Counted from the first letter of the stretch, positions 8,392 to 18,526 are shown. The stretch is DNA of 64,000 nucleotides from Mesorhizobium hawassense (GCF_003289945.1 NZ_QMBP01000002.1:62001-126000), one strand, 5' to 3'. Notes: generated by a model from the letters alone, not told the origin. Made by a program: numbers and translations.

Positions 8392-11361
8392 TTACAGCCG
8401 CCCGAGTTCCCTTAGTTCCCGCAAGGCTGCCGCATCGCGCGCGGTGACATCCGGAAATTCTAGATCGGACCCGACATCGTCGGTATAGCGCCAGGAGCGG
8501 GCACATCTTTTCCCCTTCGCTCTGTCGGAGACGACGGCGACACCCTTGACGTCCTCCAGCGAGAAAGCGCCGGACGGCGCTACCCCGGCTCGGATGTCGA
8601 TGCCGCTGGTGATGCAGATCTCGGCCATATTGACGCCTTCGATCGCCGCGCAAAGGACGGGGTCGGCAACATAGACCACTGGAGCTGCCTCCAGCGACGA
8701 CCCGATCCTCTTTTCCTTGCGTTCAATCTCCAACGCCCCGGTGACGACGCGGCGAACCTGCCGGATTTTACGCCACTTCTGCGACAATGCGTCGTTCCGC
8801 CATTCTTCTGGCAGTTCTGGAAACTGCTCGAGGTGCACTGAGACGGCATCCCGCTCGCGGTCGAGCCAGGCTTCTTCCATGGTGAAGGGCAGCATTGGGG
8901 CGAGCCACTTCACCACGCAGTCGAACAGGGCGCGCACGACCTCGATTGCAGCCTTGCGACGGGTGCTGGATGGCGCGTCGCAGTAGAGCGCGTCCTTGCG
9001 GATGTCGAAGTAGAATGCCGACAGCTCCACCACCATGAAATCGAGCAGAGCGCGGCTGATGTGCTTGAAGTCGAAGGCGTCGTAGCCCTTACGCACCAGC
9101 TCGTCGAGCTCGGCTATGCGATGCAGCATCAGGCGCTCCAGCTCCGGCATCTGGGCCAGCGGTACATCCTCGCCCTCGTCATGCGCGAGCGTGCCCAGCA
9201 TCCAGCGGATGGTGTTCCTGAGCTTGCGGTAAGCGTCGATGTTGGTCTGGATGACGTTCCTGCCCAGCCGCTGTTCCTCCCGATAGTCCGTGGTCATCAC
9301 CCACAGCCGCAGGATATCGGCGCCGGACTGCTTCATCACATCCTGAGGCGCGATCGTGTTACCAAGCGACTTCGACATCTTACGGCCCTCCTCATCCACG
9401 GTGAAGCCGTGGGTGATGACAGAGTCGTAGGGTGCCCGTCCACGCGTGCCACAGCTTTCGAGCAGTGATGACTGAAACCAGCCGCGATGCTGATCGGAGC
9501 CTTCCAGATAGACATCGGCCGGCCATTTCAAATCCGGCCGATCTTCCAGTGCGTATGTGTGAGTAGAGCCGGAATCAAACCAGACGTCGAGGATGTCCAT
9601 GACCTGCGTCCACTCGGCCGGGTCGCGGACATTGCCAAGGAAGCGCTCTTTGGCGCCGTCGGCGAACCATGCGTCCGCGCCCTGGGCCTCGAACGCCTCA
9701 AGGATGCGGGCGTTGACGGTGTCGTCCTTCAGCACCTCGCCATTCTCGTCGGCAAAGACGCAGATCGGCACACCCCAGGCGCGCTGGCGCGACAACACCC
9801 AGTCGGGCCGGTCCTCGATCATCGCACGCAGGCGCGCCTGGCCGGCAGCCGGCACGAAGCGGGTGGCATCGATGGCCTTGAGCGCGCGGCTGCGCAGCGT
9901 GGTGCCGTCGCCGAGCTCCTTGTCCATGTAGACGAACCATTGCGGCGTGTTGCGGAAAATCACCGGCTTCTTCGAGCGCCACGAATGCGGATACTGATGC
10001 TTCAGCCGCCCGCGGGCAAACAGCATTTTCGCCGCGATGAGCGCCCCGATGACGGTCTCGTTGGCGTCGCCCTTTTTGCCATTGTCGTCTATGACGCGCG
10101 CGGCGCCACCCTCACGATCCGGGCCGAAGCCCGGCGCATCGTTGGTGAAGAAGCCGGCATCGTCGAGGGTGAACGGAATGTCGATGTCGATGCCACGCGC
10201 AGCAAGCTCCCTGGCCGCCTCCATCCACGCGTCAAAGTCCTCGCGGCCATGGCCCGGCGCGGTGTGCACGAAACCCGTGCCGGCATCGTCGGTGACGTGA
10301 TGGCCGGGCAGCATGGGGACGACGAAATCATAGCCGCCGCCAAGCCCCTTGAGGGGATGGGCGAGCGTCATCGATGCAAGCTCTTTGGCCTTCACCTCGC
10401 GCAAGCGTTTGTATTGCAGCTTGGTCTTGGCGAACGATTCCTCGGCCAGTGCATCCGCTAAGATCAGCTTTTCGCCACGCTGCGGGCCAAAATCGTTTTC
10501 TGTAGCCGTGACCTCGTAGAGACCATAGGAGATGCGCAGTGAATAGGAGACTGCACGGTTGCCGGGAATGGTCCAGGGCGTCGTCGTCCAGATGACGACA
10601 AAGGCCTTCGCCAACTCGCTATTGCTCTGATCGTGTTCAGCGCGCGTGGTCTCGGGCTCGAGGTGAGTGACCATGTTGGCAAGATCTACCGGAAACTTCA
10701 CCCAAACCGTATCGCTCTCGTAGTCATGATACTCGACTTCGGCTTCGGCCAGTGCCGTGCGCTCGACCACGCTCCACATCACCGGCTTGGAACCGCGATA
10801 GAGCTGCCCGAACATGGCGAACTTCAGAAGTTCGCCGGCGATCCGCGCCTCGGCATGGAAAGCCATGGTCGTATAGGGATTGTCGAAGTCGCCCTCGACG
10901 CCGAGGCGCTTGAACTCCACCGACTGCACGTCGATCCAGTGCTGGGCGAATTCGCGGCACTCCTTGCGAAACTCGAGGACTGGCACCTCGTCCTTGTTCT
11001 TGCCTTTGGCGCGATACTGCTGCTCGATCTTCCATTCGATCGGCAGGCCGTGGCAGTCCCAGCCGGGCACATAGTTGGAGTCGTAGCCGCGCATTTGGAA
11101 GGAGCGCGTGATGACGTCCTTGAGGATCTTGTTAAGGGCATGGCCGATATGGATGTTGCCGTTTGCGTAGGGCGGGCCGTCATGCAGAACGTAGAGCGGC
11201 CGGCCAGCAGAGGTCTCCCGTAGACGCTCGTAAAGCTTCATCTCCTGCCAGCGCTTGACCAGCAACGGCTCCTTGTCCGGCAGGCCCGCGCGCATCGGAA
11301 ACTCCGTCTGCGGCAGATAGAGGGTCTTGGAATAGTCGATCTTCTCAGTGGCCTTGGTCAT
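8392..11361 (-). CDS. ileS: Isoleucyl-tRNA synthetase
   Basis: 989 residues, complete. Signatures include [20 protein letters not shown] (HIGH), [11 protein letters not shown], the editing domain [12 protein letters not shown] and [13 protein letters not shown]. The C-terminus ends RELRELGRL, apparently without the zinc-finger tail present in many bacterial IleRS. It charges tRNA-Ile. The usual ileS neighbours of alphaproteobacteria (ribF, lspA) are absent; the gene instead converges on leuS. Alternate IleRS copies are known to confer mupirocin tolerance in other bacteria, but nothing here shows that property. Confidence 0.95.
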   Translation of the reverse strand: MTKATEKIDYSKTLYLPQTEFPMRAGLPDKEPLLVKRWQEMKLYERLRETSAGRPLYVLHDGPPYANGNIHIGHALNKILKDVITRSFQMRGYDSNYVPGWDCHGLPIEWKIEQQYRAKGKNKDEVPVLEFRKECREFAQHWIDVQSVEFKRLGVEGDFDNPYTTMAFHAEARIAGELLKFAMFGQLYRGSKPVMWSVVERTALAEAEVEYHDYESDTVWVKFPVDLANMVTHLEPETTRAEHDQSNSELAKAFVVIWTTTPWTIPGNRAVSYSLRISYGLYEVTATENDFGPQRGEKLILADALAEESFAKTKLQYKRLREVKAKELASMTLAHPLKGLGGGYDFVVPMLPGHHVTDDAGTGFVHTAPGHGREDFDAWMEAARELAARGIDIDIPFTLDDAGFFTNDAPGFGPDREGGAARVIDDNGKKGDANETVIGALIAAKMLFARGRLKHQYPHSWRSKKPVIFRNTPQWFVYMDKELGDGTTLRSRALKAIDATRFVPAAGQARLRAMIEDRPDWVLSRQRAWGVPICVFADENGEVLKDDTVNARILEAFEAQGADAWFADGAKERFLGNVRDPAEWTQVMDILDVWFDSGSTHTYALEDRPDLKWPADVYLEGSDQHRGWFQSSLLESCGTRGRAPYDSVITHGFTVDEEGRKMSKSLGNTIAPQDVMKQSGADILRLWVMTTDYREEQRLGRNVIQTNIDAYRKLRNTIRWMLGTLAHDEGEDVPLAQMPELERLMLHRIAELDELVRKGYDAFDFKHISRALLDFMVVELSAFYFDIRKDALYCDAPSSTRRKAAIEVVRALFDCVVKWLAPMLPFTMEEAWLDRERDAVSVHLEQFPELPEEWRNDALSQKWRKIRQVRRVVTGALEIERKEKRIGSSLEAAPVVYVADPVLCAAIEGVNMAEICITSGIDIRAGVAPSGAFSLEDVKGVAVVSDRAKGKRCARSWRYTDDVGSDLEFPDVTARDAAALRELRELGRL

Positions 11362-11564
11362 TGCTCCGCCACGACAGGTGAAACGCTGCTTGATTGCAAT
11401 TTGAGTTGGCGCCCCTCAATGGACGTTCTGTTTCGTCCAGCGATTCGGCGTGTGGAGCCGCGGGGGGATCCATAAGCTCTTTCGGCCAACTCAAGCAGTC
11501 CGCCAACTCGCGCATGCAGCTTTTGTTGTCTTCTCATCATGCAGGATAGCTTCAGTGATACGCA

Positions 11565-11598
11565 CCGCGAATCCACAATCTGTCGCCGTTCGTCCAGA
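11565..11598 (-). repeat. 34 bp dispersed element, copy 1
   Basis: Reverse-complement copy (one mismatch) of the element at 51598-51631 and 57675-57708; the core reads GGACGAACGGCGAC(A/G)GATTG. It lies between ileS and the NhaA relic, in noncoding DNA. All three copies are intergenic. Confidence 0.7.
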
Positions 11599-11629
11599 GA
11601 CGGAACTCACCCCATGAGCCCGAGCATGT

Positions 11630-12010
11630 TTATGCTTCGCTCGACGATTTTGCGTTCCAGAGGATGATCGCGCCGATAGTTCTGGCGCTCACGGAGGCCA
11701 CGAGGATAGCGGTCTTGGCGGCCGCAAATTCGCTGGCGGAAGAAAAGGCCTGACCAGCGATGAAGAGCGACATGGTGAACCCGATGCCCGCGAGCGCCCC
11801 GGCACCCGCGTGTTGGCGCCAACTATAGGCTCCGAGTTTCTCGGCTATACCGGTCCGTACCGCGATCTTGGAAGCTCCGATGAGGCCGAGCGGTTTGCCC
11901 AGCATCAGCCTTGTCATGATCGCCAGTACAAGTAGACCGTGGCCATCAAGAGCGTCTGCGGAAAGGACGACGCCCGCATTCGCCAACGCAAAGGTTGGGA
12001 GCACGGGCGG
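11630..12010 (-). pseudogene. C-terminal fragment of Na+/H+ antiporter NhaA
   Basis: About 127 codons match the last third of Nha[39 protein letters not shown] and [20 protein letters not shown]. The antiporter core with the essential Asp pair is missing, so it cannot function alone. The matching region of the intact fusion at 24446-26314 is similar but clearly diverged, so this is not a recent copy. It lies directly downstream of the site-2 protease gene on the same strand. Confidence 0.85.
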
Positions 12011-12144
12011 GGGATAAGCAAGAAGAGAAATCTCCGTTTCCTGATCGTACTGACGGGCAGTCAGGATTGTGGGCAAAGACATGACCCACCCACCTACAGT
12101 ACAAGCCACGCCGACCGTCGCCAGCCCATCGTTTGCTCATTGGA

Positions 12145-13290
12145 TCAGGGAGCCGAACTGTCCAAGCCTCGGACCGGAGGCGTAACTTGGTTGAGAGCCC
12201 CTCCATTCTCGGCACGGCCTGGCAATGCCATAAGCGCCATCATTTCCGCGAGCGTCTCGCTCGTCACGAGACCGACCAGCTTCCCGGCGGCGTCCGTCAC
12301 CCCCACAGTCGACGCGGAATTATCCTGCATTGCTCTGAAAGCATGCTCGAGGGTGGCACGACAGTCGACCGTCGGAGCAGGCACGGTCATGGCGTCGGCC
12401 ACTCGCGCATCCGGCCCCACCTGTTTCCTCGCCCGAAGGATGTCGGTGCGATCCAGAATGCCGACGAAGCCTCCATTGCCGTCGACCACGGGAAACGCTC
12501 TTTGTGCGGTCCGCAATAGAGCCTCTATAGCGTCGTCGATGTGAGTATCCGGCAGGAGCGTGACGAACTGAGTCATCATCGCCTGGCGCACCGGCACGCC
12601 ATGCGAGACCGCACGTAACGCGACCGAATGGGCTTCCGAGGAGGCAGCCAGATAAACGAAGATGGCGACGAAGACGAGTATCGGATTGTGGAAGAGCCCG
12701 ATGAAGCCAAGTACGAAGGCGATGAATTGGCCGATCGAAGCGGCGCGTTCGGTCGCCCGCACGAAGCCCATACGGCTTGCAAGAGCCGAACGTAGCACGC
12801 GGCCGCCATCCATGGGGAAGGCGGGAATAAGATTAAAGAGCGCGAGAAAGAGATTCACTGTAGCAAGCCGATCCACTATTGGAACCTGCATGTCGTCGAT
12901 ACCCATAGCGGCAGTTGCGCCCAGATGTGCATGGGCAAAGACGATCAACGCAGCGGCGATGGCCACGTTCACGGCTGGACCTGCAATCGCTATGAGCAAT
13001 TCCTCCCAAGGCTCCTCCGGAATACGTTCGAGCTGCGCGACACCGCCTATTGGCAACAGCGTCACGTAGGGCGTCGGCACACCGAAAGCCTGGGCGGTAA
13101 AGATGTGCCCGAACTCGTGCAGCAGTACGCACAAGAACAGTAGCACCACGAAGAGCAGCGTGGTCCACGCCGCGGCGGCGCCGTTCGACGCGTAGCTCGA
13201 GGCGAAGATCCACGCGAGAAACAGCACGAACGTGATGTGCAGTCGCACTACTGTGCCCGCTACCTTTCCGATGTTCAGTGACCAGGACAC
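12145..13290 (-). CDS. Site-2 protease family (M50B) with tandem CBS domains
   Basis: 381-residue membrane metalloprotease. TM segments begin near residue 18. HEFGH (about residue 62) gives the zinc ligands, and NLIPAFPMDGGRVLR (about 158-172) carries the third ligand Asp. After six TM segments, two CBS domains follow (VRQAMMTQFVTLLPDTHIDD and ADAMTVPAPTVDCRA). This SpoIVFB-like class cuts membrane-anchored regulators, with CBS domains sensing adenosine ligands. No anti-sigma gene is adjacent, so the substrate is unknown. It is followed by the NhaA relic. Confidence 0.9.
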   Translation of the reverse strand: MSWSLNIGKVAGTVVRLHITFVLFLAWIFASSYASNGAAAAWTTLLFVVLLFLCVLLHEFGHIFTAQAFGVPTPYVTLLPIGGVAQLERIPEEPWEELLIAIAGPAVNVAIAAALIVFAHAHLGATAAMGIDDMQVPIVDRLATVNLFLALFNLIPAFPMDGGRVLRSALASRMGFVRATERAASIGQFIAFVLGFIGLFHNPILVFVAIFVYLAASSEAHSVALRAVSHGVPVRQAMMTQFVTLLPDTHIDDAIEALLRTAQRAFPVVDGNGGFVGILDRTDILRARKQVGPDARVADAMTVPAPTVDCRATLEHAFRAMQDNSASTVGVTDAAGKLVGLVTSETLAEMMALMALPGRAENGGALNQVTPPVRGLDSSAP

Positions 13291-13374
13291 ATAAGCCTCT
13301 TGTTGCTAGTTATGTCTGTCGTGATGGACAGGAATGTCCGGTACGAGTGAGGTTGGCAGACTTCCCGCGCATCT

Positions 13375-13866
13375 TCACGGGGCGGCCGGACCGCTCTCGC
13401 TGACTGCTCCAATAAACCTGTCGGTGTCGATGCTGAATCCGTCCTGTAGAACCACGCCGTCGGGGTCTATCGCCACGAACCACGGCGTGCCGCCGGTGCA
13501 GTAGTTTTCCATCGTCGTCGGATTGACGCCAAGCGGCGAGCGTCCCTCGTGGCCAAAGGGAATTCGCAGGCCGTACCGTTGCTGGTCTAAGGGCAGCTTA
13601 TCTCGGGTGTTGACATAGGTGCCCTCGAACGCGGTCTGGACGGCTGCAAAGCCGACGTTCTTGGTGCTGGGATTTTGAACCAGCGCCTGGAGAGTCGGGA
13701 ATCCGGTCGAATGGCAGCCGTCGCACCAATGTTGATAGAAAAACAGTAGTCTATAACGCGCACCGAGCTCCTCCAAGGTAAGAGGCGGTCGCTGCTTCCC
13801 GTCAGCATCGATCCAGTACGGAACAGTGAGTTCCGGGGCAGCTCGTTCTGCAATGGTCTGGATCAT
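13375..13866 (-). CDS. Thioredoxin-fold (TlpA/AhpC-like) oxidoreductase
   Basis: 163 residues, no signal peptide. The redox motif is HWCDGCHS (a CxxC) after a RYRLLFFYQ beta strand, and TPWFVAIDPDGVVLQ contains the cis-proline and second half of the fold. Likely a cytoplasmic thiol-disulfide reductase or peroxidase. It lies upstream of the M50 protease on the same strand, about 85 bp apart, so co-transcription is possible. The substrate cannot be assigned. Confidence 0.75.
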   Translation of the reverse strand: MIQTIAERAAPELTVPYWIDADGKQRPPLTLEELGARYRLLFFYQHWCDGCHSTGFPTLQALVQNPSTKNVGFAAVQTAFEGTYVNTRDKLPLDQQRYGLRIPFGHEGRSPLGVNPTTMENYCTGGTPWFVAIDPDGVVLQDGFSIDTDRFIGAVSESGPAAP

Positions 13867-14323
13867 GTCGTTGTTTGCAATCCTGATTGCACGCCCCCTC
13901 TGCAGTCGGTGTTATTGCCGTGAAATTCGCCGGTAAAGGTATGATTTCAATAACCGCATGTAATGCCGCAGCCGGGGTGATCGTAGCGTGAAGAGACCGC
14001 TGGCGCCGGCCGAGTGTGCCGCTCGAGTGAATGCACGTGAAATAGGCGCCTCACTCTCGCCGCAGGACCCAGGCGGACCTCGCCGTTTCAGCAAAAGCCG
14101 GCGTCCGCTGGCAGACGTTTTTAATTTCAACGGAGTTGAACTCAATCCTCAACTCATTGTGGCCCGCCACCCGTTGGCTCCGGAATTGACGTTCAATTCT
14201 ACCTATCTACTCCCTCGGCCCCATCGTCGATGTGATCGCGTGGGAATGGATTCGATAACAGTCGGATATTTCCCAGCGAGAGGCTGCTGACGTAGCGTCT
14301 GCAAAGACTCACAGGAGTTTCGG
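13867..14323. other. Intergenic region, divergent promoters
   Basis: About 457 bp between divergent genes. No homologous coding segment was recognised on either strand. A GTTGAACTC-n3-CCTCAACTC near-dyad lies around 14130-14155. It presumably holds the promoters of both flanking genes. Confidence 0.4.
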
Positions 14324-14896
14324 ATGAGTTTAAAAGTAGCTGATGTCGTGGACGCGGTTTCGCAGCTCGTCGACCAGGGTTACGAACGCAAGTTTCGTAT
14401 AAAGGATGGTCACCTTTTCGACCTGGCACGTAGTTCGGTGCTGGACACGAAGGACATCCACGTGGACACCGCCCTCCGGTTGGCAAGCGGGAGAGATGGC
14501 GAGGATGCCTCCAATATCTATGCCATTTCGGATCTGAAGTCGCACCGCAAGGGATTGCTCGTCGACGCGTACGACATTTTCGACGAGATCTGCGACCGGG
14601 GATTGGCCGATCGGCTGGCGGAGAACCGCAAAGCCGAGTTTGTCGAAGGTAGTGATGTCCCGAGCCGCTACGGCTTGCGCAAGGTCTACAAGCGCGAGTT
14701 CGACCGCGATCCAGAGCGCTACGTCCTGCGCATCGACTACCCGGACTTTCCGGAATGCCCCTTCGGCGAGTCATTCTCGATGCTCGGTTTCGATACGGCC
14801 GAGCAGACATATGTCTGGCTGGTGACGAGCATACTCCAGGATTCGCGGCTGAACCGAATTCCGTATCAGGGCGCGGATGTTCCCGACAACGAATGA
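14324..14896 (+). CDS. Small PRPP-synthetase-named family domain plus unknown tail
   Basis: 190 residues with a clear CAGGAG ribosome-binding site. The first ~95 residues (QGYERKFRIKDGHLFDL, then S-D-L-K-S-H-R-K-G-L-L-V-D-A-Y) resemble a ~100-residue family often named phosphoribosylpyrophosphate synthetase in databases without enzymatic proof. The second half (RYVLRIDYPDFPECPFG) has no relative I recognise. It is 85 bp upstream of the GreA-like gene and probably in its operon. No function is proposed. Confidence 0.6.
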   Translation: MSLKVADVVDAVSQLVDQGYERKFRIKDGHLFDLARSSVLDTKDIHVDTALRLASGRDGEDASNIYAISDLKSHRKGLLVDAYDIFDEICDRGLADRLAENRKAEFVEGSDVPSRYGLRKVYKREFDRDPERYVLRIDYPDFPECPFGESFSMLGFDTAEQTYVWLVTSILQDSRLNRIPYQGADVPDNE

Positions 14897-14981
14897 ATTA
14901 CGTCCGCGACCATGGCCATGCTTCTAAAGCCGTGGTGGATAAGCCGGACCGAGCGGAACAAGAACCCTGAGGGAGTAAACG

Positions 14982-15425
14982 ATGGACAAGAACGTCATCA
15001 AAGAGACGATGCTCTCGCTTGAGGCCGCCGCCTTTCAAAGTGCCCGCGAAAAATACTTCGAATATGTTGCTGACGCGCGGCTCGACCGCAGTGAGCCGAT
15101 AGAGAACGATGAGCACGCACAGGCGGAGGTCGCCAGTGATTTTTCCGAAGCCCTGGACGATACGGTTCACGATCACAGCGACAAGCTCGATAAGCTTAGA
15201 AAGATCGACTTCGGGCCAAAAGCGAACGTCACCGAGGGAGCGCTCGTGCAGCTTTCCGGTCGCTACTTCATCATTGCGGTCTCCACGGCCAAGTTCACAT
15301 GTGAGGGTCGGGAGATCATGGGGATTTCCACAATGGCTCCGATCTTCGAGGCAATCGAAGGAGCGCGAGCCGGCGAGACGGTGGTGTTCAAGGGGAGGAA
15401 GCTTGTGATCGAAGACATCGCATAG
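14982..15425 (+). CDS. GreA/GreB C-terminal-domain-like protein
   Basis: 147 residues. The C-terminal half (GALVQLSGRYFIIAVSTAKF, GISTMAPIFEAIEGARAGE) has the FKBP-like fold of transcript cleavage factors GreA/GreB and Rnk. The N-terminal half is charged and helical but lacks a clear GreA coiled-coil tip. It may bind the RNA polymerase secondary channel or simply reuse the fold. Ribosome-binding site GAGGGAG. It follows 14324-14896 on the same strand. Confidence 0.6.
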   Translation: MDKNVIKETMLSLEAAAFQSAREKYFEYVADARLDRSEPIENDEHAQAEVASDFSEALDDTVHDHSDKLDKLRKIDFGPKANVTEGALVQLSGRYFIIAVSTAKFTCEGREIMGISTMAPIFEAIEGARAGETVVFKGRKLVIEDIA

Positions 15426-15460
15426 CGATGCTCACCGAATCTGCTGCGAACGAGAGAACC

Positions 15461-15608
15461 GCTTGGAAGAGGAATTTGAGGCGATCATATAGTCGGCGCA
15501 GGCCAATCCGGTCCTTGCGGTCCGTTTGGCCGAGCAAGGTCAGGAGGTTGCCCTTATTGAACGTGACCATCTCGAGGGAACCTGCGTACGAGCAGATGAT
15601 GCAGTCGA
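15461..15608 (+). pseudogene. N-terminal relic of FAD disulfide oxidoreductase (mercuric reductase type)
   Basis: One frame reads EFEAII-stop-SAQANPVLAVRLAEQGQEVA, then L-I-E-R-D-H-L-E-G-T-C-V. This matches the FAD-binding start of dihydrolipoamide/mercuric reductases (normally IIIGAGQAGP...ALIERDHLGGTCVN). A stop codon has replaced part of the glycine motif, and the redox-active second cysteine and everything beyond are gone. Confidence 0.75.
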
Positions 15609-15764
15609 TACATTCATCCGACGGTAAGCGAGCTCATTTCATTCCCACGGTGTTGGCCGGCCTCAAACCACTCGGGTGATCGACTTGAACCGGGGTCAAG
15701 GTGTCCGGGCGGGGGCCGCGAAAAGAGCGTTGCCACGCTCTGAAGCGCGGAAGGAGGCGCAGCG

Positions 15765-15935
15765 TTGATCGGCAGCGTGCAGGAACGGCAGGAGTTCCCA
15801 AGTGTGGCGGCAGTGACCGACGCGCTTGGAAGGGTGCTCAATCACCAAGCCAATGCGTTGGACCTTGTCTCGCCGACGCCCGGGCGCGTCCTCTTCGGTG
15901 TAGCCGTCACAATCCGTTTCCTACCGCATTCGTGG
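15765..15935 (+). pseudogene. Possible RraA-like relic
   Basis: Reads VTDALGRVLNHQANALDLVS, then PTPGRVLFGVAVTIRF. The PG-R-x-x-G-x-AVT pattern is reminiscent of RraA/aldolase-like proteins. The frame ends soon after and no full-length gene exists. The assignment is tentative. Confidence 0.35.
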
Positions 15936-16087
15936 GCCTCGGCGTTGCCGAGCAGCGCAAGCCACGCCAATGCAAAAACAGAGCTTTGACTGTATCATCA
16001 AAATCCCCTCGCAGCCGATCACATTAGAGATCGCTAATAATAGGCTGGAGTTCGCATTGATCGCCGCATAGGTCGGGCGGCGGCCTT

Positions 16088-16363
16088 TTACCAATTGCCT
16101 GTTCGCTTCTGCGCTACGCTCATGAGCGCGCGAGAGGCGGATCGATCGAAGCTGTCGGCGCAGGCCGCTTCGACGTCAAATTTTGTCAAGCCAACGTCGC
16201 GTAGGTGGAAATTGGACAGCCGGCCAAGCGAGCGCTCTATCTCGCGGCGGGTCCGCCACTCATGGACAACGGCCAGCAGGCGTTTGAACTGATCAAGAAG
16301 AGTTCCCGGTACGCACTGTACGGCCTGGCCCAATATTGCTTGTGCCGCGTTATGCCTGGTCAT
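16088..16363 (-). CDS. DUF1127 domain protein
   Basis: 91 residues, with TRREIERSLGRLSNFHLRDV followed by G-L-T-K-F-D-V-E-A, the arginine-rich DUF1127 helix pair typical of alphaproteobacteria. Small DUF1127 proteins are induced by stress and in some rhizobia affect RNA turnover and phosphate or carbon metabolism; the role here is unknown. Start ATG 16363 has TGAGGA upstream. The tail after the domain is longer than in the minimal family members. Confidence 0.85.
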   Translation of the reverse strand: MTRHNAAQAILGQAVQCVPGTLLDQFKRLLAVVHEWRTRREIERSLGRLSNFHLRDVGLTKFDVEAACADSFDRSASRALMSVAQKRTGNW

Positions 16364-16517
16364 GGTGTCCTCAGTTGGTCGGGGTTGGTCGAAAGAAGAT
16401 CACCATGACGTCAGAAGAGGGCCGGTTGCCAGGGCAGCTTCGGAAGCGTTCCGCTTCAGATTATGAACTGGCCTTAGCCCTCCTAAAGGCCTAGCTTGCT
16501 CAGAGGAGCGTTCAGTC

Positions 16518-17225
16518 ATGACGCGACGGCCTTACGGATTGATCTGCCCGATCTCGCGGGCCTGCGAGTTCTTGGAGCCGCGCTGGACGATCCAAATCCT
16601 GACAGAGCTTTGGAACGGCTCGACCCGCTTCAACGACATTCGCAAGGGGGTAGGCAACATTTCGTCCGCCCTTTTGTCGAAGCGGCTCAAGGAGATGGAA
16701 GCGTTAGGCCTGGTCGAGCGGGTCGAGGACGAGGCGTCGGGCACCATCGCATATTTCCGCACCGAGAAGTCGATCAAGCTCGAGCCAGCGATGAACGCGC
16801 TGGCGGAATGGGCGCAATGCAACATCGAGGCGGAAGTCGCGCTCGCCGACGTGGATGTTTCCACCCTCATGTGGTTTGTGCGGCGAAAGATCGACCTCGC
16901 TGAACTGCCGCGGCGGCGTGCCGTCATCCGCTTCCATTTCCGCGAGGATCCCCCGCCAAAGTATCCTCATTATTGGCTTGTGGTCGAGCCAGGCGCGAAC
17001 TTGCCCGAGCTATGCTCGCTCGACCCGCGACGGGATGTCGATCTCTACGTCGAGACCGGCGTTGTTTCGCTGGGGGCCATCCTGGAGGGCCGCTCAAGCA
17101 TCGAGCGCGAGAAAGAAAGGGGCGGCCTTTTCCTCAGCGGCGACCCCGGCCTTGCCCGCAGCATGGACCGTTGGCTGCGAACCTCGGTCTATGCGGCACT
17201 CGAAGGAATCGTCCCGCTTCCTTGA
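16518..17225 (+). CDS. HxlR-type winged-helix regulator with C-terminal sensor domain
   Basis: 235 residues. The N-terminal ~100 residues form an HxlR domain: CPISRACEFLEPRWTIQILT, then FNDIRKGVGNISSALLSKRL and GLVERVED. The remaining ~130 residues resemble the sterol-carrier-like extension seen in longer HxlR members. HxlR proteins often sense redox state or aldehydes. RBS AGAGGAG. It is divergent from the DUF1127 gene with a 150 bp spacer, so it may regulate that gene. Confidence 0.85.
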   Translation: MTRRPYGLICPISRACEFLEPRWTIQILTELWNGSTRFNDIRKGVGNISSALLSKRLKEMEALGLVERVEDEASGTIAYFRTEKSIKLEPAMNALAEWAQCNIEAEVALADVDVSTLMWFVRRKIDLAELPRRRAVIRFHFREDPPPKYPHYWLVVEPGANLPELCSLDPRRDVDLYVETGVVSLGAILEGRSSIEREKERGGLFLSGDPGLARSMDRWLRTSVYAALEGIVPLP

Positions 17226-17540
17226 AAACCATACTGAGGCTGCGGCCCGATAAAGAAAGGGTGTCGCGTCTCGGGACCAAGAAGTTGGCACCGGCCTTGC
17301 ACTTAAGAGCTTGCCGATACCCCCTCACCCGGCCTCCTTATGGGATCAGGACGTAACTTCGTCGCGCTTGAGGCTTGGGGGCTCCGCCCGGCGAGTCCCC
17401 GCTCAGAATGGCCTGGCATGATTATTCATGCGGTGTTGACCGTGGACACTTCGGCTCAGACTAAGATAGCCATTCTTATGACGATGAGTCTGCAATAGCC
17501 CATCGACGAATTGCGGCGATGGGCAAATCAGGGGGCCTAA
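17226..17540. other. Intergenic, nothing recognised
   Basis: 315 bp between the HxlR gene and the lipoprotein gene. No coding relic, strong hairpin or repeat was found. Confidence 0.4.
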
Positions 17541-17954
17541 ATGAAATTTCGGAGTATTTGTGCCCTGGTCGTGATAGCGATTGCGGCCGGATGCCAGACG
17601 TTCGAGAATATGGACGCGGGCCTTAGCTCACTGCGTGGACGACAGTATCAGGCGGCGTTCGACGTTCTCGGCTTCCCTGATGCCGAAACCACGATCGACA
17701 ACAAGCGAGTGTTCACCTGGGGCAGCCGCAATACGGGTTCTTATACCGTGCCGACATTCAATTCGAGTACGGCCTACGTGAACGGACAGCCGGTTTATGT
17801 CCAGACTCAGGGCACCGCGACCGAGACCTACGATTATCATTGCAGGATCGACGTGATCGTAGGTCAATCGGGCCTCATCGAGCACACTAAGTACGACGGG
17901 AACATCGGCGGTTGCGAGAGGTATGCGCGTTTATTCCCCCGGAAACCCAAATGA
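17541..17954 (+). CDS. Small lipoprotein of unknown function
   Basis: 137 residues. The signal peptide MKFRSICALVVIAIAAGCQT ends in a lipobox (AAGC), so cysteine 18 should be lipidated. The mature part has a Ser/Thr/Tyr-rich middle and two further cysteines near the C-terminus (YHCRIDV, GGCERY). It is presumably periplasmic, anchored to the inner or outer membrane. No family recognised. Confidence 0.75.
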   Translation: MKFRSICALVVIAIAAGCQTFENMDAGLSSLRGRQYQAAFDVLGFPDAETTIDNKRVFTWGSRNTGSYTVPTFNSSTAYVNGQPVYVQTQGTATETYDYHCRIDVIVGQSGLIEHTKYDGNIGGCERYARLFPRKPK

Positions 17955-18084
17955 CACCGGCTTAAGCGCGGGAGATGCCGTCGGTATGACTATTCGTGCG
18001 AGATGAATTCTAGGCTGCCTCCGTTGTTGATTAGACGATCTTCAAAAGCTACGACGGTGAAGGGCTTCAAGAAGGAGTTTCAAC

Positions 18085-18526
18085 TTGGCCGACGACAACG
18101 TCAACCTCATCGAGTTAACCGCAGACATCGTTTCTGCCTACGTCAGCAACAATCCGGTGCCGGTTGCATCTCTTCCGGAGTTATCGAGAGCGTTAATTCG
18201 TCGCTGTCGAAGATCGGGCAGCCGGCCGAGCCGGAGAAGCCGGCCCTGGTTCCTGCGGTCAATCCGAAGCGATCGGTGTTCCCCGACTACATCATCTGTC
18301 TCGAGGACGGGAAGAAGTTCAAATCGCTGAAGCGGCATCTTGCCGTTCACTATGGTCTCTCGCCCGACGAATACCGCGAGAAGTGGGTTCGGCGCGCGAT
18401 TACCCGATGGTGGCACCGAACTATGCTGCCCAGCGCTCCGAGTTGGCGAAGTCGATCGGGCTCGGGAGGAAGCCGGCGGCAAAACCTACGAAGAGTGCCG
18501 GCGGCAGGAAGCGTTCGGCACGGTGA
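18085..18526 (+). pseudogene. MucR/Ros family regulator, two frameshifts
   Basis: Three frames are needed to read one MucR: ADDNVNLIELTADIVSAYVS (from TTG 18085, after GAAGGAG), then a one-base loss near 18182, then IICLEDGKKFKSLKRHL with AVHYGLSPDEYREKW, then another loss near 18388, then DYPMVAPNYAAQRSELAKSI to the stop at 18526. The zinc-finger C-x2-D...H region is intact in the middle segment. MucR controls exopolysaccharide, motility and cell-cycle genes in rhizobia. Either true decay or sequencing indels; residue conservation is otherwise excellent. Confidence 0.85.

Noticed and set aside
9487..10461. A 324-codon plus-strand open frame within ileS
   Set aside because: Antisense shadow of the IleRS gene with no recognisable protein features.
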